64,000 nt of DNA from Lepas anatifera (lineage: Eukaryota > Arthropoda > Thecostraca > Lepadidae): contig JAOTON010001030.1 of NCBI GenBank assembly GCA_034440635.1, forward strand, positions 880,501 to 944,500, in the 5' to 3' direction. The notes beneath the pieces were generated by a model, which did no database searches, was not told the DNA's origin, and saw nothing but the letters and a program-made list of their open reading frames with translations. Both the position numbers and the translations under genes were made by a program. This document shows positions 1-11,039 of the stretch, in pieces; the stretch's first letter is position 1; every line of letters begins with the position of its first letter.

Positions 1-1
1 G

Positions 2-1704
2 ACCGGTATAAAGCACGCGCTTTTTGTTGATGATTTTACGATGTGGGTGACGGCATCCACTACTGCTGCTGCGCAGAGGCGGCTCCAACTCGGCCTCGAC
101 CGCCTGCAGCAGTGGAGCACACGCAACGGTCTGAATTTCTCAAGTACTAAAACCAAGTGTATGCATTTTTGTAACAGACGGGGTGATTGTGAAGATCCAA
201 CATTGTTCATCTACGGTAATCAGATTGAAGTTGTAGCAGAAACAAGATTCCTCGGCTTAACGCTCGACAAAAACTCACATATGTGCCGCATCTGAAAGAT
301 CTGCTTAAAAAGTGTTTCGATTCGCTCAATATGTTCAAGGTATTGACGAAGATGAGATATGGCGCTGACAGAAAAATGTTAATCATGTTATATAGGGCGC
401 TCGTCCTCTCCAAGATCGAGTATGGTTGTGTTGTCTATGAGGCTGCCTCTCGGTCCGCTAAAAGGATGCTCGATGTTGTTCACCACCAAGCTATTAGAAT
501 AATTACTGGGGCGTTTCGTACATCTCCAGTAATTAGTATGCTGGTTGACACCGATGAAATGCCGCTTGAAACCCGCCGAAGAGTGCTCGCTATGCGGTAT
601 GCAATAAAAATTAATCAGTCAGGACAACACCCCACTTATCAAACATTTTTTGGTGATGCCCAGCTTCGTCAAATCGATAATGGCTCGCGTACTTCAGCCC
701 GCCACCCCGGGGTACGGGTTCGGGCTTGGTTGACGGAGGCTGGCATTGATACTGACCTTGTTGAACATTATGACGTAGCTTCTGTTGAACCATGGATTTT
801 GTCGGCAGTCAACACAAACACGAATTTACTCGAACAATGCAAAGATTTGCCACCTGAATTGATTCGTCAGTTGTTTATGGATCTCTGCTCTGAGTCTTTT
901 GAAAACCACGTCCGCTTTTACACAGATGGCTCTAAGAGTGGCAGTGGCTCGGGTTGTGCGTTTGTTGGTGAGGGTGTCGAGAGGTGTTTTAGCTTGCCGC
1001 GTGAGGCATCTGTTTTTACCTCTGAGTTGTATGCGCTTTTTCGTTGTTTAGACCAGGTATCCAGGTCGAGGGCGAGACAATTCGTTATTTTTACCGATTC
1101 ACTGTCCTCTCTACAGGCATTGAGGTCTTTTTATTTTTATAACGCATCATCATCCTTTCTCTTAGTTCTCATTAGACAGAAGCTGCACGTTCTAAAGGAA
1201 AAGGGGAAACATGTTGATTTTGTATGGATCCCAAGCCACTGTGGCATCTGCGGCAATGAGCGGGCCGATTCAGCGACAAAGGCTGCAGTAGAACGTGATG
1301 TCCCCCCCTGGTCTTCATTTTCCATTCTTTGACCTGTATGCGCCTGTTAAGAAGTTTTTAATGAGAAGCTGGCAGCGGCGATGGGACGAGGACCTCAGGG
1401 GGCTAAGTTGAGAAGTGTCAAACCCAAACTAGGGAAATGGCTTTCTAGCAGCGCTGGATCCCGGAGAGAGGAGGTGGTTTTGTCGCGGTTGCGAATTGGC
1501 CACACCCACGCAACCCACTCTTTCCGCTTGAGTGGAGAGGATCCTCCGCTCTGTCCGCGCTGTGGCGACTCGCTGAGTGTCAAGGATGTCCTTGTTGACT
1601 GCCGCGATTATGAAATTGAACGGTTTAGACACCTGGGAGGGTCACCCTCTTTGGAGTCCCTTCTTTGGGAGTTTCCAACCGTGGGACTGTCTAGTATTTT
1701 ATAG
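2..1704 (+). pseudogene. LINE ORF2 remnant: RT, RNase H, zinc-knuckle-like end
   Basis: Polymerase and RNase H portion of ORF2, which would copy element RNA into DNA at the insertion site. The RT catalytic motif FVDD is at 23-34, read in the frame of position 2. Near 269-273 an A-run is one base short and the frame changes to that of position 283, which continues through the RT thumb. RNase H follows with all four acidic residues visible: Asp 925 (YTDGS), Glu 1024 (SELYAL), Asp 1096 (TDSLSS), Asp 1267 (NERAD). A second lesion near 1320-1380 breaks the frame again before the Cys motif (CPRC, 1550s), where the expected His is Asp. Compared with the copy at 42119-43168 this one is dead. Confidence 0.85.
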
Positions 1705-1750
1705 TTTCTGAAGAGCATCGACTTTAATGTTATTTACTCGCCGACCTAAG

Positions 1751-1770
1751 TGTGTGTGTGTGTGTGTGTG
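1751..1770. repeat. (GT)n microsatellite
   Basis: Ten uninterrupted GT/TG dinucleotides in the 3' UTR of LINE copy 1. Confidence 0.9.
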
Positions 1771-1954
1771 CTTTATTTTTTTCGTTTTAGCCGTCCTTTT
1801 ACTGTGGACAGACTTTTAGCCACGTTGATTGTTGAAGCCATTCTGTATGCATTTTATTGAGTGTTATGGGCGCCACATGACCTTCGTTGTCGGCGCGCCC
1901 TTAAAACCCAATTATGATGATGATCGCTCATCCCTGTCCTCATGTAAAACAAAA

Positions 1955-2225
1955 ACATTTATTACCTACCAGGGGATGTTCTCAAGCCATGGTAAATCAA
2001 GTTAATGCTTTGAAATAAGCCGTTAGTTTAAGCTTCTAGTTTCCGTTTTGACTCATTTTCAGGCTTATATACAAAATAAAAAGTTTGGTACCCTCTATCT
2101 GGCGTATGCCCTCTATCCCCACCCTCTATCCCTGTATATGCCTTAATTTTTTAGTGTTTTCAGTCCAACGAACGAAGAAATTAGAAAAATAAATGGTTTC
2201 TTAGGAGTTCAGTGATAACAAATCA
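1955..2225 (+). repeat. Dispersed repeat R1, copy 1
   Basis: Shares its order of motifs with 62985-63110 plus 63785-63960: an ACCTACCAG segment, CTCAAGCCATG, TTGAAATAAGC, then TTTGGTACCC, TATCTGGCG, TAGTGTTTTCAGT and GTGGTTTCTTA-like segments. This copy is contiguous; the other carries about 670 bp of unrelated sequence in the middle. It has no coding capacity and I could not assign a class. Confidence 0.65.
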
Positions 2226-2626
2226 GTGTACTTTTGAGAAAGTTCATTATCTATGTTTATCAACGGCTTATCCCTGCATGGGTCTAGTGTGGATATGAAA
2301 ATGATGAATTACCTATTAACACAAAAATATCAATATGAAATCCTTCAAAATCATTTGTGAAAATTGCGAAATGCCAGCCATGTGATCACATATGTTAAGA
2401 AAATAGAATATTGAGTCGACTCAACTCTGACTACGGCTTAGGGGTGGACTCCGATTGTGACTTGACTCAACTCTGACTCAAGCAAAACTTGAGTCGATTC
2501 ATAGTCGACTCTGACTCTGAGTGACGACTCAACAAGTCTGCTAAAGAGGAATGCGCCGGGTCTGCTCTGCCGCCGAAAGTGGTACCTTCTAGGTAGCTGT
2601 GTAACCTGGAGTTGAGGGAATGGCCA
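2226..2626. other. No gene seen; CGACTCTGACTC-rich stretch
   Basis: Contains a loose run of GACTC/GAGTC motifs (2410-2530) resembling a decayed short tandem repeat. No supported coding sequence. Confidence 0.4.
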
Positions 2627-2712
2627 CCAGAGGGGCTGCGGGTGCCATCTGTACAGTGATAGCCGTTGACCAGAGGGGCTGCGGGTGCGATCTGTACAGT
2701 GATCGCCGTTGA
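2627..2712. repeat. 43-bp tandem duplication, two copies
   Basis: Two adjacent 43-bp units, 2627-2669 and 2670-2712, starting CCAGAGGGGCTGCGGGTG. They differ at only two bases, so the duplication is recent. Confidence 0.85.
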
Positions 2713-2849
2713 CTCGTTGCAGCTGACAGAAGCACTAAGGAACAAGTTCGGGTGGCCTAAGTACGCAGGCGAAAGTTTGTATGGCTAAATCACGTCCCGC
2801 CAATGCACGTAGGTTAACAATTTCGCAATGGAACAAGTGTTAGGCAAAT

Positions 2850-3085
2850 ATTCTTAATTGAAAAAGTACACATGGAAAAAGTTCGTAAGGTGTACGCAAG
2901 GTAAAATATTTGTATTGGAGAGAGTATGTAAGGATAACGTTCGTACGCTGTAAAGTACAGAAGCTTCAATAATCGCTGTGGAAAAAGTACGCAAGTATAA
3001 AGCTTGTGTGGTATAAATAATATAAATTAATATGCTTGTAATGGAAAAAACGCAATGGAAAGAGTTGGTATGGTATGAAATCCGT
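2850..3085. repeat. Degenerate GTACG/GGAAAAAG repeat
   Basis: Irregular recurrence of GGAAAAAGT, GTACGCAAG and TTCGTA motifs, the same vocabulary as the arms of the element at 7809-9631 but much more decayed. Probably an old fragment of that family. Confidence 0.45.
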
Positions 3086-3089
3086 AATG

Positions 3090-3916
3090 GAACAATAGGC
3101 ACGTTAGAGTGGCGTTGAGGCTCCCCACGCAGCCACCGGCAGGCCTGCAGCTCAGGGCCCGATAAGGCCGCTGCCTCTAGTGAGGAACAGGCGTTGCTCG
3201 ACATGTTTCAGTCCGAGTTAAATTACTCTGTGACATCGGAAATTAAATGAGTAACGCCGGAGAGCAAAATAGTGGCACAAGATTGCATATCATCAATGAG
3301 GAATTAATTTGTCCCTGTAGAATTTGAGACTCGTCTGCGAATTTGTATCCCTTTAACTGACTCTGAGTGCTGGTGCAAAGCCCATATTTGACTGTTAACT
3401 GTTTTAGCCCATTTGACTATCAACGATGAAGTCCACTTTTAGCTTTGTTGGTCATAAATTGTGATTTCGGAACACTGGAAGGGTTTGTAATCTTCGGAAG
3501 TGTCAATATTTTTTTGATGATTTAACACTAAATACATTTACAATATTATTCTGCAAATATTACATATCACCGTTTTTATATTGAGTTTACGACGTAGCGC
3601 TTGTCCACTGTCGGCAGTGATATCTAGCGTTCGAGACTACAAACATCTCAGAGAGCAGTCTGCTCTCGCGTGATGTGACCTGGGGTTTGTGCCCATTCGC
3701 AGAGGAGAGGTGGCGATTTGCCAACTTTTGATCTCCTGAAATGTATCTACCTGTCCGTGCGTTGATGGACACCTAGGTCAGCGCCCATCCCCTACCTCGT
3801 CCTCCTCCTGTTAACCCGCTCCGCCCTCTGCGTGTTTGGGCCGAGCAGGGTGCTTATTGAACCAGAGTGAACCAGATGTTTACGGGCCTGCCTCCTCGTA
3901 GCCTGGTTGCCAGATG
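3090..3916. other. No gene recognised
   Basis: Mixed-composition sequence with short open frames only. I see no domain motif, clear splice structure or repeat. Confidence 0.4.
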
Positions 3917-4253
3917 GATTCAATACACCGGGATTATATGTTCAAACATAGCTGTTCATCAGAATCAGCATAATACGATAGGTAAAATCACAAATTCTCG
4001 GTCACAGTGTAGCAAGACCCCGAATTAGAATAATGCAATATATAAAATCACAAATGCTTGGTCATGGTGTAGAAGGGCCTCGAATTATAATTACTGCACT
4101 ATGAACCACAATTTGTGGTTTTACTGCAGAAAACCACGAATTAGAATTGGAGGTCCTGCTACACTATTACCAAGAATTGGTGTTTATACTTACGGTATTG
4201 TGCTGATTCTGATGCAGGTCTGTGCCCGAATATATCATCCCAGTGTCTGATCC
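3917..4253. mobile_element. Foldback (inverted-repeat) element, old copy
   Basis: The outer ends are imperfect inverted repeats of each other (CATCAGAATCAGCATAATAC on the left against the complement of the segment around 4190-4215). The inside is also self-complementary around CACAATTTGTGG near 4115. A much better preserved relative, with the same ATTCGGGCACAG and CATCAGAATC motifs, lies at 27573-27815. Confidence 0.6.
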
Positions 4254-4468
4254 ATTACATCCATTTGCAACCAAGATAGGAGGAGGTAGGCCAGTAAACA
4301 TAATGTAAACTTGCAATCACGCTCTTCGCCTCAGCACTCGGAAATCTTGTCAGTGTTTATTGAGCGAGAGGTGACGATTGCAGAAACAGCGTCATATAAT
4401 GAGGGGGCACCTTGGGTTTACATCCAAGTTTCTGGGTGTCTAAGGAGGAACCTCGGGTTTCTATGCCT

Positions 4469-4528
4469 TCTCTCTCTCTCTTTCTCTTTCTCTTTCTCTC
4501 TCTCTCTCTCGCTCTCGCTCTTTCTCTG
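4469..4528. repeat. CT-rich low-complexity tract
   Basis: About 60 bases of TC/TTTC repeats. It generates meaningless Ser/Leu- or Arg/Glu-rich open frames. Confidence 0.9.
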
Positions 4529-4529
4529 T

Positions 4530-5780
4530 AAATGAAAACTCGATAAGACACGGATTATTTCGTCCTTGGTCAGCCTCCTGATATTCTTACGAACATATTA
4601 CCGGCGAGGAAGGATGACGTTAACTGCTTTCTAAAAATTCAATGGACCCTTTGACCAGGCGACGGAGCTCTGTGGCAAAAGTTACGGAACTGGTGTACGA
4701 TCAAGTTTCAAGGAGCACGCATCGGGAAAGCGTTCCAACGGTTAGTGAAGTTCACATCAAATAACTGGGTGACATCTGTCTAAACGCCTTAACTTCGGAA
4801 AACTCCTAAGCACCAGCGGGATGATACGAAAGGAGAGGAAACAAACATGGTTCTCCAAAAATTCGACGTTGCGGCTTATAAATGCTCCGACCCTTTGAAC
4901 TGTATGGCAGAGGCGATAAAGCCATCGTCATAATCGGTGTTATAAAATGCATCGTAATTGGTCCGAACCTGCCACAGTTTTGGTTGTGGTCCGAACCTGC
5001 CACAGTTTTGGTTGAAAACAGCGTTAAAATCACTGATCCGCAGGTGGTGGCTAACCAAATGGCGTTGGCTTTTTAAATAAAGTGTTTTACTGCGATCCAG
5101 AGTACTCAGTTTCTGCGTTTTCGGAGGCGAGAAGGAATGAAACTCGTAACTTATGGTAATAACAACACAAAGGCATATAATACACCGTCTACACCGTCTA
5201 CTTTACATAATCACGACACGCGCCGAGCGGGTCCTTTCACTCTTCCACAGATTCGAACAGAGAGTGGTCACCGTAGACTCAACTATCGTGGTGTTCAATT
5301 TCTTAATTCCACCGGTCTGAATCTTAATGACCCACTTTTTTTGCAAAGCCCTAAAACAAATAATTTTAGTGAGAACCGACATCTCTTGATACGTTTAAAA
5401 TTTACATTAAACTGTTAGGAACAACCAGCAACTAGTCAGCCGATTTCAATATCTAGTCATGGGTGATATGTTTCGACAAAGTTTTTGAATGTTGTATTAT
5501 ATTTGTGAGTGAGTGGACATGTGTGTTCTTAGGTGTGTTTGTTTTTTTGCTATTTCCCTCCTTTTGCATGAGCGCGGGTTTTTTTACTTCAATGACTTGA
5601 CAAGTGAAAAGCCTCTGTAATGGCGGACCTTCGTCGAATACACTGATTCTGATTTACTTTGTGCGAACTCAAGGGTGCTCTAAATAAATTCAGATCTGTT
5701 TCATCTACTCAGACACGATCACAAAGTCAATACTGACACACTTCCCTGAATGCACTCTTATTTCACTCCGTGACGTATTT
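4530..5780. other. No gene recognised
   Basis: Contains a short tandem duplication (GGTCCGAACCTGCCACAGTT, twice at 4961-5010) and short open frames without recognisable motifs. Confidence 0.4.
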
Positions 5781-5784
5781 CATA

Positions 5785-6000
5785 TTATTTGTATCGAGAA
5801 TGACTTCCCAGAACAGTGGCGCGAGGCGATTGACATCCTCATCCTGAAACCGGGAAAGGATGGTAACAGCCCGGATGACTATCGTCCTGTTTCACTCACG
5901 TTGTGTGTCGGAAAACTGCAGCAAAAAATGGTGAACTGTCGTGTCGTGTGGTTTTTGGAAAAAAGCGACTACTCTCAAATATTCAATGTAGCTTTCGCAG
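5785..6000 (+). pseudogene. LINE reverse transcriptase fragment, N-terminal fingers
   Basis: The frame of position 5901 extended upstream reads FPEQWREAI, then LKPGKD, then DDYRPVSLT, then GKLQQKMV. This is the hallmark beginning of a non-LTR reverse transcriptase domain (W..A.I.PI.KPGK....YRPISL...GK..EKM). It degenerates past about 6000 with no palm motifs. It is an isolated fragment, not joined to either larger LINE copy. Confidence 0.75.
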
Positions 6001-7092
6001 AACTCGAAGTACGACCGATAGCCTACCGACCGCATTTTACATCAAGCTTGCCTCCGATTGCACTTGGAGACATGGTATTTTTCAGAAGCTTTTTCAGTCT
6101 TGGGAAAGAAGAAGGAAGGTAGGGGCTTGATTGGTTGTTTTTGGAGAACTACCTAGGTATGTAAAACATTAATTGGTATGTTTGCACGGCTGGTTTTCAA
6201 GCCAACATATAATACGAGATCGCTAAAGATTTGTTGGAATATTAAGTAACACTAAAAATTTCAATAGTCTTGTTAAGTTTACATATGATTGGTAGGGTGC
6301 GTTATAGGTGTGTGGTCTGTTCCCTCTGGCTCCAACTGCGCTCATTGCCTCAATTCTAATTAGGTCTAAGACTGAATAAAGCACGATTTCTCAAGTGAAA
6401 CAGCTTAATTCAAAGAAAAATGTTCAGTCCTTTCATCCAGCATATCAACTTGCATAATTCTTCATAAACAGCCAAAAACAGTCCTTCACTCACACGCCAA
6501 CTGCAAAAATTGCATATCAAATTGGTCCTATGTGCTCTGGTGATTTAATCTTAACGATCTTGAAGGCATTTGTGTCCTGACCTTCCCTGATAAAACTTAG
6601 TTATGCTTATTGATTGAATGTTTATGGATGGACAGAAGGGAGGTGTTATACTGCTTAACTTTGATTTGATCTATAGTTTCTTGCCTGTGCAGGGCTTAAC
6701 ATGCAAACGCTCCCTCAGATAGTATTGTCGCATAATTGTGGCAATTGTTCATGATAGTAGGTAAGGATTTCCTGAAGCTATGATTCATACTTTATGTTGA
6801 TTTTTTGCTACTGATGATTTGAATTTGCTTAATATGTTTGGCTCTTAATCCACAAGAAAGTACTAAGTTTGAAAGCCAATAAAGTGGGAAAAAGGCTGCC
6901 GGGACCAGGCCGGGATCACATCCTTCCTGGCCGGAACTAGGCCGGGACTAATACATTTTGGCCGAACCAGGCCAGCTTTTTCCAAAAAGTCCCACCTCTA
7001 CTGTGTTCCTCTTGGTTATATTCTGTGGTGGACCCAGACATAAGGTCACATACTGAATAATCTAGAAGGTGTATCCGTGCATACCGAATCAT
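6001..7092. other. No gene recognised
   Basis: AT-rich spacer. 6890-6985 has a small local repeat of GGCCGGGA/GGCCGGAAC motifs. Nothing coding is supported. Confidence 0.4.
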
Positions 7093-7327
7093 AGGCGGAT
7101 CCAGGACTGCCGATGGGGGAGGAGCACATGACCGGCGGGCTGCCACTTTTAGACGGCAAAACCCATCAGGTGGGCCCCAAATTCTACAGAAGGGGCGCCT
7201 ATTTTCGCATCCAGGAAGGGTGGGAAGTGACATCAGGAGGCGACACCGACCATTCAGGAGGGCGCCATGATCATTTCAGGGGACATCAGGGGAGGGCAAG
7301 TGCCACCCTTGCTGCTGGATCCGTCTA
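7093..7327. mobile_element. Possible MITE with GGCGGATCCAGG ends
   Basis: Left end AGGCGGATCCAGGA and the complement of the right end AGACGGATCCAGCA form a short imperfect inverted repeat about 235 bp apart around a GC-rich core. GGATCCAGG-type ends recur elsewhere in the window (17080, 8795). I see no clear target-site duplication, so the borders are uncertain. Confidence 0.35.
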
Positions 7328-7641
7328 AGCAGTTAATTATTTGGAACTTGGATGGAGGCGTGCTTGTTACCTGCTGAATTATCTGTCAGTATCAGCCTGA
7401 GCTGCTGTGTTGATGTTGGTGGTTCAGGCGGAGTGAGGCGTGCATTGCTGTCGTTCGCTTTTAATTCTCTCAAATGGTTAGAGGAGAGAGTAAAACCAGC
7501 CCAGATGCAGCTTTCAGTCAATCACCCAGATTGACCTTTTCACATCATTGCTTCACAATTTTTACTAATGCGCTCCGCTGAGATGAATTGTTCCATGTGG
7601 AGATCCGTATTTTGATGGATGCCGATATTTTGTCTTTACAG

Positions 7642-7808
7642 GTAAGTACATCAGTCCTGGCCTGAACTCGCTTCTCGTGGGTAAGTACAGCAGAACTGGC
7701 CTGAACTCGCTCCTCGTGGGTAAGTACAGCAGTACTGGTCTGAACTCGCTCCTCGTGGGTAAGTACAGCAGAACTGGCCTGAACTCGCTCCTCGTGGGTA
7801 AGTACAGC
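7642..7808. repeat. 39-bp minisatellite, left part
   Basis: Four and a bit copies of a 39-bp unit (GTAAGTACAGCAGTACTGGC followed by CTGAACTCGCTCCTCGTGG). The array stops in mid-unit at AAGTACAGC, where the element at 7809-9631 begins, and resumes with the same nine bases at 9632. Confidence 0.9.
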
Positions 7809-9631
7809 GGGTTGCGGACCAAAGTACGTAAGGAAGCAGTTCGTATGCCTAAAGTACGTACGCAAAAGTACGTATGTCTAAAGTTCGTATAGATAAAGTA
7901 CGTACGTGTATAATAATCGTAATGGAAAAAGTTCGTATGGAAAAAGTTCGTACGGGTTAAAGTACGTAGGAGTAAAATTTTCGTAATGTAAAAAGTTCGT
8001 ATAGAAAAAGGTCGTACGGATTAAAGTACGTAGGGGTAAATTGTTCGTAATGTAAAAAGTTCGTACGGGTTAAAGTACGTACGAGTAAATTGTTCGTAAT
8101 GTAAAAAGTTCGTATGGAAAAAGGTCGTACGGGTCAAAGTACGTAGGGGTAAACTGTTCGTAATGTCGAAAGTTCGTATGGAAAAAGTTCGTACGAGTTA
8201 AAGTACGTAGGGGTGACATGTTCGTAATGTAAAAAGTTCGTACGGGATGAAGTACGTAGAAGCAAAATCTTCGTAGGTATAAAATGTCTCGTAATGACAA
8301 AAATTCGTATGGGTAAACATCCTAGAGGTAAAATATTCGTCATGAAAAAATGGTATGGAAAATTACATGGCATCAAGTACGGAGGTAATCAATCACCTGC
8401 CCGCATCTCGCCGGACTTTCAAATAGCTTGCGCGCAGTGGCGGATATCTATGACCACTGACCAGGGACGTCGCCATCGGGGTCCTGGGGGACCGGGCCCT
8501 CCCGCTCTCGGAAAGTGGCGGGGAGGGGCCAGCCCCCTGCTTTTGGATGGAAATACTATTGAAAATGCCACGTTTGAGTGAACATAGGGCTTCATCACGA
8601 GCCCCAGCTCCCCCCCCTAGCGCCGGCCCTCCCACCCGAAAATCTGTGGCGACGCCCCTGTCTATGAACACATTTCAGGGGGCCTAGAGGGTTTAAGCCC
8701 CCCCCACAACTACTTGCCTTGAACATATCCCAGCCTATGCATTTATTATGTGATCCGGGACCTATCGGGGGTGGGAGGAGTTTGAGCCCCTTAGCCCTTT
8801 GGATCCGCCGCTGCTTACGCGCCGATTTCCGCGGAAACCAGCGCGGGCGTAATAAAAGTTCGGGCGTTGCGCGGATTTGAGGGCTGGGGCTGGTGAAGGG
8901 GGGGGGACGTGCGATTTGGGTGCTGGACAGACCTAGTAGAAACTACCTCTCCAAGTAAATGATCGCTCTCCTGGTGGGAGCGAAGATTTTTTGCTCGACA
9001 GACCTAGTGTAAACGCCTTTTTCAAAAATTTATGCAGCCTTTGGGGGCCGAAAGAGTTTGACTCCCCCTCCTGCGTCCGCCAATGTGTTTGAGCAAAAGC
9101 GACAACTTTTCAAAATTGAGATACGTACTTTTGAAATACAAACTTTGTGCCCTACGTACATACATTTGCTTACGTACTTTTGGGATACGAGTTTATACCC
9201 TACGTACATCTGCTTACGTATTTTTTCGTACATAGTTTAGCTTATGTACTTTTGGCATACGAGTTGTATACCCTACGTAAATTTGCTTACGTATTTTTGC
9301 ATACGTACTTTTGCGTACGTACTTTTGGCATACGAGTTTTATACCCTACGTAAATTTGCTTACTAACTTTTGCATACTTACTTTTGCGTACGTACTTTTG
9401 GCATACGAGTTTTATACCCTACGTACATTCGCTTACAAACTTTTGCATACGTATTTTTGCGTGCGTACTTTTGGCATACGAGTTTTATACCCTACGTACA
9501 TTTGCTTACGAACTTTTGCGTACGTACTTCGGTCATACGAGTTTTATACGCTACGTACATTTGCTTACGAGCTTTTGCGTACGAAGTTTATCTATACGTA
9601 CTTTAGCCATACGAACTTTGGTCCGTAAATC
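7809..9631. mobile_element. 1.8-kb element with long CGTA-rich inverted ends, inserted in the 39-bp array
   Basis: Left arm (about 7809-8340) is built from short AAAGTTCGTA/GGAAAAAG/AAAGTACGTA units. The right arm (about 9100-9631) is built from the complementary TACGTACTTTTG/TACGAGTTTTATACC units, so the arms form a long irregular inverted repeat. The tips GGGTTGCGGACC and GATTTACGGACC (complement of the right tip) match at 9 of 12 bases. AAGTACAGC lies directly outside both tips, a 9-base target duplication within the minisatellite. No transposase is visible. The 9-bp duplication with long inverted ends would suit a Mutator-like element, but the class is inferred. Confidence 0.7.
8462..8660. 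mobile_element. MITE with CAGGG(A/G)CGTCGCCA inverted ends
   Basis: A 199-bp GC-rich segment starting CAGGGACGTCGCCA and ending in the complement of CAGGGGCGTCGCCA, 13 of 14 matched. CAGGG-type tips are usual for hAT-like MITEs. The expected 8-bp target duplication is not convincing. It is nested inside the 7809-9631 element. Confidence 0.55.
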
Positions 9632-9768
9632 AAGTACAGCAGTACTGGCCTGAACTCGCTCCTCGTGGGTAAGTACAGCAGTACTGGCCTGAACTAGCTC
9701 CTCGTGGGTAAGTACAGCAGTACTGGCCTGAACTAGCTCCTCGTGGGTAAGTACAGCAGTAATACGCA
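9632..9768. repeat. 39-bp minisatellite, right part
   Basis: Three and a half copies of the same 39-bp unit and orientation as 7642-7808, so the two blocks were one array before the insertion. Confidence 0.9.
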
Positions 9769-9769
9769 C

Positions 9770-10590
9770 AAATATAATAAGTAAATGTGATTTAAATCGG
9801 AGAGACCGACCGAGAAATACAGTCTCGAGTTCAAGAACATGGTAACAGCTGGAGAGGACAAGTACCCTCTAAACTGAAGGCTTCAGCATTCAGTGAGCAT
9901 AGACAGTGTACTCCAGGCTTCTCTGACGTCAAAATCCTCAATCACGCTGCCCATCACCAGATGAGACTGCTCACGAAGTCGGCATATATACTATCAGTGG
10001 GCCGCACAGTGTTCTAAGCGAGGCTAAAACGGGGACATTATTCGAATTTCTGACTATTTTTAGACTGATTATTATGTTTGCAGCTAGTAGTAAAATGATC
10101 AGAGTGTCAGAAAATGTCAAACAAAAAAATGTGAGGCCTTTGAAGTCGTCGCGACAAGGCATCAAACTGCTGTTTTTGAATCTCTCGCCACACAACACGA
10201 CAAAGGCCAAGAGCAATGCTCATTTTCGGTGTTTTTTTGTAGGGTAAGAAAACGTACAAAATGAGACAAGCCAGGTTTCATTAGACAAGTTTAAGGCATG
10301 AATAATGCGATTTTGCAAACAGCTTTCTCCATTGATCGCTACAATTAAAATTTTAGAGCAAAATATGTACCTAATATATTTCACATACGTTTTGGACTAT
10401 ATCAATTGTCCATAAGCATACAAAAATTACGTGGCCTGCCCAAACCTGATAACTTTTTCAAACTACGCCAAGATGTATCGTCTACCTGCCCTGCAAGTTT
10501 CAGCTGCGTCACGCTGCGGCAGTGGTGGTGGCGACATATTATACAAGGACATGTCGCGCGCGCTGTCAGTCGGAGGCGGCGGCCATTGGC
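9770..10590. other. No gene recognised
   Basis: No supported coding sequence, repeat or RNA gene was seen. Confidence 0.4.
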
Positions 10591-10592
10591 GA

Positions 10593-10602
10593 GATATATA
10601 TA

Positions 10603-10682
<80 letters not shown>
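10593..10682. repeat. (TA)n microsatellite
   Basis: About 85 bases of nearly pure TA dinucleotides adjoining the A-rich tail side of SINE copy 1, so it may have grown from that tail. Confidence 0.9.
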
Positions 10683-10689
<7 letters not shown>

Positions 10690-11034
10690 TTTTGTTCAAG
10701 TTGTTCCTAGTAAGGCTGCCGGAGTCGGAGTATCACTAAAGCCATCAAGGGACTTGTCACGGAGACCCCGATCCCACCACCCGAACGAGCAACTCCCTCA
10801 ATGGAGGGTTAATTTAGAAGCCAAAGTTTAACGTCCCACAAAGCACAGGGACGGCCGCCCCGCTCAGGTCACTCCCTCAGCAGTCAGTTGCCAGCCGACC
10901 TACATCGGGTAAACTATTGAGCGCCGGAGCGCCTCAGGGGAACCGATCCCAAGCCTGGACATGCACTGCCACTGCATGCTTCTGAGCAGCTGGCCGGAGC
11001 CCAACGCTCTACCAACTGAGCTACCGGGGCGGCC
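10681..11034 (-). mobile_element. tRNA-derived SINE, copy 1
   Basis: On the minus strand it begins GCCCCGGTAGCTCAGTTGGT, continuing AGAGCG: a tRNA-like 5' end with an excellent box A at 11023-11005. A box-B-like GGATCGGTTCCCC follows near 10945. The body then runs about 250 bp (GGTTAAACT..., TTAACCCTCCAT, GCTCGTTCGGGTGGTGGG) to an A-rich tail at 10680s. Such promoters are read by RNA polymerase III, and the RNA is mobilised by LINE enzymes. A second, much shortened copy in the same orientation is at 38963-39211. Confidence 0.75.
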
Positions 11035-11039
11035 TCGAG

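Larger units (their letters stand above)
1..1924 (+). mobile_element. LINE copy 1 (I/Jockey-type), cut by window start
   Basis: 3' half of a non-LTR retrotransposon running off the left edge. In order it holds the end of the reverse transcriptase, a connection region, RNase H, a C-terminal Cys-rich motif and a 3' UTR. The UTR ends in CGCGCCCTTAAAACC followed by a short ATG-repeat tail. The same 3' end recurs at 43440-43503 and 24765-24815, so these are one family. Order RT, RNase H, CCHC with a simple-repeat tail fits the I/Jockey group; the exact clade is inferred. A (GT)n microsatellite lies in the UTR. Confidence 0.85.
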
